Source: JASTVH01 sp042862465 (lineage in GTDB: Bacteria; Pseudomonadota; Gammaproteobacteria; Pseudomonadales; Oleiphilaceae). Taken from it: a stretch of DNA of 64,000 bases. Below the pieces are notes generated by a model that was not told where the DNA came from, ran no database searches, and saw only the letters and a list, made by a program, of their open reading frames with translations. Location: positions 138,070 through 202,069 of the forward strand of contig JASTVH010000009.1 of assembly GCA_042862465.1 (NCBI GenBank), read 5' to 3'. Made by a program: the position numbers and the translations under genes. Shown in pieces: positions 59,855 through 64,000 of the stretch (positions within the stretch are counted from its first letter, which is position 1; the number at the start of each line of letters is the position of its first letter).

Positions 59855-60325
59855 CTATAACGTCAGAGCGTATACGAGTGCGTCTTCACGTTCCTGGATG
59901 CCGGGATAGTATTCCCGCCGCACTCCGATTGGCTCAAATCCCTCTGAAACATAAAGTGCACGTGCGGATTGATTGGACACTCGCACTTCCAGAATACACC
60001 GGCCAGCACCAGCCTGACGGGCCTGCCCCAGGGCGAAGCGCAACAGGCGCCTTCCCAGCCCCCGCCCCTGTACCCCACGGGCCACGCAAATATTGAGCAG
60101 GTGGACCTCGTCCACGATGTAATTGAGTACGGCAAAGCCCTGCAAATGGTCCATCCATTCGATGCCCCACACAGCATAATGCGGGCCGAAGCAGTCTTTA
60201 AAGACATTCTCCGACCAGGGATGGGAGTGGCCCTGGGTTTCGATATCGGTCAGACGGGGAACATCCTCAGGCGCCAGGCGGCGAAAACCCAGTTCGCTGG
60301 CGGCGGGCGCAGGGTAAGCCTTCAT
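59855..60325 (-). CDS. rimI: Ribosomal protein S18 alanine N-acetyltransferase RimI
   Basis: RimI is a GNAT acetyltransferase that acetylates the N-terminus of ribosomal protein S18. The acetyl-CoA site is ICVARGVQGRGLGRRLLRFAL, followed by LEVRVSNQSARALYVSEGFEPIGVRREYY, the RimI-type C-terminal half. The ATG at 60325 overlaps the stop of the upstream gene (ATGA) and gives 156 residues; the longer frame is not supported. In E. coli rimI is coupled to holD in the same way, which bears on the neighbour. Confidence 0.95.
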   Translation of the reverse strand: MKAYPAPAASELGFRRLAPEDVPRLTDIETQGHSHPWSENVFKDCFGPHYAVWGIEWMDHLQGFAVLNYIVDEVHLLNICVARGVQGRGLGRRLLRFALGQARQAGAGRCILEVRVSNQSARALYVSEGFEPIGVRREYYPGIQEREDALVYALTL

Positions 60326-61089
60326 TGCGCCAATTGGGGTGCCACGGAAGACTGGAATGCCTGCCACAAGGCTTTCTTCTGCTGGCTGTCTGATGCCAGC
60401 TGCGCCAGGGAGGCCTCGAAGGCCAACAGGATACGGTGCTCATCCGTTAAAGGCAGTCGGCTGAACAGACGCTCCGGGCCGCTGCCAAGCAAAATCCATG
60501 AGCGACTCTGGGCTCCGGGCATGACCTGCTCCAGCATCAGCCGTCCCAGCCCCTGGTCGTCGTTGCCGGGAACGCCCGGATTGGCGAAAACCGGCCACTG
60601 CAGCCGCAGCAAACGTCCCTGGGACTGCCCGAATGCCTTGAGGATGTTCTCCAACAGACGCTGCTGGAGCTCCGGCGTCGCTTTGGCATCGAATTGGGCG
60701 ACGACATTGAAGTTGCCACCAAAGGCGACCCCTACATCCACCGCAAGAGGCTCTGACGTCGGCTCCGGTCGAATGATTTTCTCGCTGGCCGGGGCTTGGG
60801 TTGTTGGCGCAGCGCCTTTACGATCGACGTCGGCTTCCGCCGGCTTCGCCCTTTCGTCCATCAATGCCGTAAGCGAACGCAGGGACTTTGCTGATGCGCG
60901 CGGGGCGTCCGGCGCTTGGGCGGGTGGCGGCTCCTTTTCCGTGACAACCGGCTCGTTTTCCGGTTCCGACAGGAACGCCGCGCCCATGTCGTATTCTGGC
61001 GACGCGGCAGCACCGGGTAACGGACTGCGGGCATACCACAGCCTGACGCCCATCCGCTCCAGATAATACTGCCGCTGTGCCTCGTTCAT
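60322..61089 (-). CDS. holD: Candidate divergent DNA polymerase III psi subunit (HolD-like)
   Basis: This 255-residue protein has no strong named domain at first sight, but it precedes rimI with an ATGA overlap exactly as holD does in E. coli. Its N-terminus, YYLERMGVRLWYARSPLPG, lines up with E. coli psi, WQLQQLGITQWSLRRPGAL, including the tryptophan that anchors psi to the clamp loader; a later SWILLGSG and a final ALWQAF also echo psi. A low-complexity Pro/Ala/Glu-rich insert (about residues 38-115) makes it roughly twice as long. I infer psi of the clamp loader, bridging tau/gamma to chi. Alternative: an uncharacterised conserved protein. Confidence 0.6.
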   Translation of the reverse strand: MNEAQRQYYLERMGVRLWYARSPLPGAAASPEYDMGAAFLSEPENEPVVTEKEPPPAQAPDAPRASAKSLRSLTALMDERAKPAEADVDRKGAAPTTQAPASEKIIRPEPTSEPLAVDVGVAFGGNFNVVAQFDAKATPELQQRLLENILKAFGQSQGRLLRLQWPVFANPGVPGNDDQGLGRLMLEQVMPGAQSRSWILLGSGPERLFSRLPLTDEHRILLAFEASLAQLASDSQQKKALWQAFQSSVAPQLAQ

Positions 61090-61098
61090 CCGTTAGAC

Positions 61099-62649
61099 CT
61101 ATACGTCTGCGACTTGCGGGTGCTGGCGCACCACGTCCGAATTCATCAGATTGAGGGCGTGGATATAGGCTTTCGCAGAGGCAATCACGATATCGGTATG
61201 CGCCCCCAGCCCATTGACGATCCGACCGCCGCGCTCAAGTCGCACGGTGACCTCGCCCTGGGCATCGGTACCACTGGTAATATTGTTCACAGAATAGAGC
61301 TGCAAGTTACAGCGCGAGTTGATCAGCGTCTCGATCGCCTTATAGGTGGCATCCACCGGACCACTGCCCTCTGCCTCGGCGGTCTTTTCTTCCCCGTCGA
61401 CCGACATAACCAGCTTTGCCCGCGGCACCACCCCCGTCTCGCAGCCTACAGCGAGCCGAACCAGTCGATAGCGTTCGACCACATCTGACGTCTTGCTCTC
61501 GGTGGCAATGGCCTGGAGGTCTTCGTCGAAGATTTCGTGCTTGCGATCCGCCAGATCCTTGAAGCGGATAAAGGCGTCGTTCAACTCCTGTTCCGTCTCG
61601 AAAAGGATGCCCAACTCCTGGAGCCGGGTTTTGAACGCATTACGGCCGGAGTGCTTGCCCAGCACAATGCTGTTGGTGTGCCATCCCACGTCCTCGGCAC
61701 GCATGATCTCGTAGGTTTCGCGGTGCTTCAATACACCGTCCTGATGGATGCCGGACTCATGGGCAAAGGCATTGGCGCCCACGATGGCCTTGTTGGGCTG
61801 AACGGGGAACCCGGTGATATTGGAGACGAGGCGGGAAGCAGGCAGGATCTGGGTCGTATCCAGGCGCACGTCGACCGGGAAAAGATCCTGGCGGGTACGC
61901 ACCGCCATGGCGACCTCCTCCAGTGCGGCGTTGCCGGCCCGCTCACCGAGCCCGTTAATGGTGCATTCCACCTGGCGCGCTCCGTGCATCACCGCCGCCA
62001 GGGAATTGGATACCGCCAGTCCCAGGTCGTTGTGACAGTGCACGGAAAAGACCGCCTTGTCGGCGTTGGGAATCCGGTTCATCAGATCACCGATCAGGGC
62101 ACCGAATTGATCCGGGATGGCATAGCCGACCGTGTCGGGAATATTGATCGTACCGGCCCCGGCATCGATGGCGGCTTCAATAATCCGGCACAGGAAATCC
62201 AGTTCAGAGCGCCCGGCGTCTTCACAGGAAAATTCCACATCGGCGACGTGGTTACGGGCCCGTTCCACGGCTCTGACCGCCTGCTCGACCACTTCATCCG
62301 GCTCCATCATCAGCTTATGGCGCATGTGGATCGGTGAGGTGGCGATAAAGGTATGGATTCGCGCGCTTTCAGCGGGTGCAAGCGCCTCGGCCGCCCGATC
62401 GATATCCTTGTCGATCGCCCGGGCCAAGCTACAGATGGTGCTGTCCCTGACCGTTTCGGCAATGCCTTTGACCGCCTCGAAATCGCCCTGGCTGGCAATC
62501 GCAAAACCGGCCTCGATAACATCCACCCGCAACCGTTCCAGTGCCTTGGCAATCCGCAGCTTTTCACTCTTGTTCATGGTGGCGCCAGGGCTCTGTTCCC
62601 CATCGCGCAAGGTGGTGTCGAAAATCACCAAATGTTCTTTGCCCGCCAT
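61099..62649 (-). CDS. leuA: 2-isopropylmalate synthase LeuA
   Basis: LeuA condenses acetyl-CoA with 2-ketoisovalerate in the first committed step of leucine synthesis. Catalytic and metal motifs are FDTTLRDGEQSPG and SVHCHNDLGLAVSN with the GERAGNAALEE loop, and the C-terminal leucine-sensing domain is complete (516 residues), so leucine feedback is expected. It stands alone upstream of the holD-like gene. A TAGAAT hexamer on the minus strand (62692-62697) may be its -10, without a clear -35. No leader peptide is visible. Confidence 0.98.
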   Translation of the reverse strand: MAGKEHLVIFDTTLRDGEQSPGATMNKSEKLRIAKALERLRVDVIEAGFAIASQGDFEAVKGIAETVRDSTICSLARAIDKDIDRAAEALAPAESARIHTFIATSPIHMRHKLMMEPDEVVEQAVRAVERARNHVADVEFSCEDAGRSELDFLCRIIEAAIDAGAGTINIPDTVGYAIPDQFGALIGDLMNRIPNADKAVFSVHCHNDLGLAVSNSLAAVMHGARQVECTINGLGERAGNAALEEVAMAVRTRQDLFPVDVRLDTTQILPASRLVSNITGFPVQPNKAIVGANAFAHESGIHQDGVLKHRETYEIMRAEDVGWHTNSIVLGKHSGRNAFKTRLQELGILFETEQELNDAFIRFKDLADRKHEIFDEDLQAIATESKTSDVVERYRLVRLAVGCETGVVPRAKLVMSVDGEEKTAEAEGSGPVDATYKAIETLINSRCNLQLYSVNNITSGTDAQGEVTVRLERGGRIVNGLGAHTDIVIASAKAYIHALNLMNSDVVRQHPQVADV

Positions 62650-62704
62650 GATACTGTCTGCTCCCCTACCCTTTATAAATCCAGGTCGTTCATTCTACAC
62701 GATA

Positions 62705-63736
62705 TCAAGTCCGGCCACCTTGGTCGTGACGGCTGTACTGCTTGCGCCATAGTCCTGGCGCCACACCCTTCCAGCGAAGGAAAGCACGGTGAAGCGCACT
62801 CGCATCGCTGAAACCCAGCTGCTCGGCGATGCTTTGCAAGGAGGCGTCAGTCTCAGTCAGCCACTGGCATACTAGCTCAGAGGCGACCTTATCGACCAAG
62901 GAGCGGAACGGCGATCCTTCCTGCTCCAGTTTGCGCTGGAGGGTGCGTTCTCCCATATTAAGAGTCTCGGCAATCCGGGCTCTCGTGACCATGAGCGGTT
63001 GACCGGAGGCCCTCAGCAAATAGATGACCTGCCGGGCGGTGGACGCTTCCTGTTCCAAATCCCGGAGATCTGCCAGTGCCTTGCCCTCATGCAATCGTCG
63101 CAATTCCGAGTCGGCATCCACCAGGGGCCAATCGAGCACTTCGCCGGATAGTTTCATACCGTTGAAGGCGCAATTGAAATGGATGGTGCTGGAGAAAAAC
63201 TCACGGTAAGCCTCAGTCTGCGCTGGCTCTCCATGCGCGAAAAATACTTCAAGGGGTTTGACATTGCGGCCACACATCCAACGGGTAAATGTAATAACCG
63301 CAGACATAACGGCGTCGATCTGATGATCAATAAAGCCGACCGTATCGGGCTGGGGAGAATACGTCAGCCAAAGGGACTCACCTTCTTTTTTCACTGCCAC
63401 CCTACCCCCTTCACTGACCAACTTCTGGTAGCGGGATAGTTTCTCCAGGGCCTCCCCCAGGGTGGCGCAGCTCATCAACGTATAGCCCACCACGTGAAAG
63501 GTTCCAGGACGAACCTGTTGCCCGAAATGCAGACCGAACAGTGGATCGTTGCTGCGTTCAGCGCACAAACGCCATAACTGAACCACTGTATCGAGAGGCA
63601 ACCGCTGGGGGACCGTTTCCTGAAGATCAACTCCCAAAATCCCGCATACCGAATCCACATCCACTCCCTGCCGCCGGGCGAAGGAGAGCATACTGAACAC
63701 CCAGGCTCGGGAAACAGTGACTGGTTTCTGGGGCAT
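62705..63736 (-). CDS. AraC-family transcriptional regulator
   Basis: The 343-residue protein has an N-terminal effector domain of the arabinose-binding type (PF12625-like, about residues 20-200) and a C-terminal AraC/XylS DNA-binding domain (about 250-335) with two helix-turn-helix motifs: ARIAETLNMGERTLQRKL and LQSIAEQLGFSDASALHRAF. The ligand and targets are unknown. Relatives in Pseudomonas-type genomes control catabolic genes. It lies next to the rRNA operon end and has no obvious structural genes beside it, so its targets may be elsewhere. Confidence 0.93.
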   Translation of the reverse strand: MPQKPVTVSRAWVFSMLSFARRQGVDVDSVCGILGVDLQETVPQRLPLDTVVQLWRLCAERSNDPLFGLHFGQQVRPGTFHVVGYTLMSCATLGEALEKLSRYQKLVSEGGRVAVKKEGESLWLTYSPQPDTVGFIDHQIDAVMSAVITFTRWMCGRNVKPLEVFFAHGEPAQTEAYREFFSSTIHFNCAFNGMKLSGEVLDWPLVDADSELRRLHEGKALADLRDLEQEASTARQVIYLLRASGQPLMVTRARIAETLNMGERTLQRKLEQEGSPFRSLVDKVASELVCQWLTETDASLQSIAEQLGFSDASALHRAFLRWKGVAPGLWRKQYSRHDQGGRT

Positions 63737-63876
63737 ATAGGTTTTTCACTTGCCGTAAACGTAAGGGATATTGATAACAAGTGTATGTTGGAGAATGAGA
63801 CCTGTCAGCTTTGAGCGCGATTGGGGGAAGGTCACAGAGAGGGAACCACCTCTTGCCGCGCCTTTTTTCCAGACAT

Positions 63877-63914
63877 AAAAAAACCCCGAGGCTCAAAGAA
63901 CCTCGGGGTTTGGG
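63877..63914 (-). terminator. Terminator of the rRNA operon (after 5S rRNA)
   Basis: An 8-bp perfect stem CCCCGAGG/CCTCGGGG (63884-63891 with 63901-63908) around a 9-nt loop is followed on the minus strand by a T-run (plus A-run 63877-63883). It ends the rrn transcript just past the 5S gene. Confidence 0.9.
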
Positions 63915-63919
63915 ATAGA

Positions 63920-64000
63920 AGCCTGACGATGACCTACTCTCACACGGCCAGAAGCCGCACTACCATCGGCGCTGAGCGGTTTCACTGCTGAGTTCGGGAT
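63920..64000 (-). rRNA. rrf: 5S ribosomal RNA, 3' part (cut by the window edge)
   Basis: On the minus strand the sequence reads as the 3' two-thirds of a bacterial 5S rRNA: CCCGAACTCAGCAGTGAAAC, GCCGATGGTAGTG and GTGTGAGAGTAGGTCATCGTC, as in other gammaproteobacteria. The 5' part and the 23S and 16S genes would lie to the right. The 3' end is placed at about 63920 from the terminal helix sequence and is uncertain by a few bases. Confidence 0.93.

Noticed and set aside
63737..63876. Promoter for the AraC-family gene
   Set aside because: Several A/T-rich hexamers occur, but no -35/-10 pair with acceptable spacing stands out.
1..64000. Prophage, insertion sequence, toxin-antitoxin or defence island
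   Set aside because: No integrase, transposase, phage structural, toxin-antitoxin or known defence gene was recognised; gene order is largely conserved housekeeping.

Overview
The window is gene-dense, GC-rich chromosomal DNA from a non-enteric gammaproteobacterium. The evidence is the complete canonical dcw cell-division cluster running from mraZ to ftsZ and lpxC, the order secA-argJ-mutT/thiE, the block rplM-rpsI / petABC / sspA-sspB, a MurE carrying the meso-diaminopimelate motif DNPR, and the rsmI-rnpB-mraZ arrangement. From memory this gene order is closest to the Pseudomonas / Marinobacter / Oceanospirillales side of the class. I cannot fix a genus. I see no prophage, insertion sequence, integron or CRISPR array.

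Region by region. 1-1910: nadD and proA (minus), which run out of the window at the left edge. 2222-5651: a plus-strand unit of two membrane proteins with degenerate GGDEF domains followed by a DedA-PAP2 fusion. 5656-8135: a free-standing Lon N-terminal domain protein, a YbaN-like inner membrane protein and a cyclic-nucleotide-binding/HDOD protein. 8280-12299: ilvD, then the uracil salvage pair upp-uraA, separated by a palindromic intergenic element and a 7-nt tandem repeat. 12366-15367 (minus): a tauE-like exporter, lgt, thyA and folA. 15458-19472 (plus): an NRDE/TANGO2-like protein, then xseB-ispA-dxs (isoprenoid precursors). 19578-26843 (minus): ribA, moaC-moaA, and the unit secA-argJ-mutT/thiE. 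27155-29728: an M23 endopeptidase, dciA and lpxC.

29861-46665 is the dcw cluster on the minus strand, transcribed mraZ-rsmH-ftsL-ftsI-murE-murF-mraY-murD-ftsW-murG-murC-ddlB-ftsQ-ftsA-ftsZ with mostly overlapping or near-contiguous genes. It is preceded by a good sigma-70 promoter and a 10-nt-periodic array of GTGG units that looks like the MraZ operator. Upstream lie the RNase P RNA gene and rsmI, and then the plus-strand unit lpoA-yraN-diaA. 51469-56560 (minus) holds sspB, sspA, the cytochrome bc1 genes petA-petB-petC, and rpsI and rplM. 56729-62649 (minus) holds tatD, prfC, a lone CbiM-like membrane protein, rimI, a gene that I read as a divergent holD (DNA polymerase III psi), and leuA. 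The window closes with an AraC-family regulator and the 3' part of a 5S rRNA gene (minus) with its terminator.

Most of the content is housekeeping: envelope synthesis and division, translation, respiration, isoprenoid, folate and cofactor synthesis. I found no clear new defence or mobile system. The observations most worth a second look are the paired degenerate GGDEF proteins that both keep the c-di-GMP inhibitory-site motif, the divergent holD candidate, the extended MraZ-box array, the palindromic and 7-nt repeat elements, and the solitary CbiM homologue.
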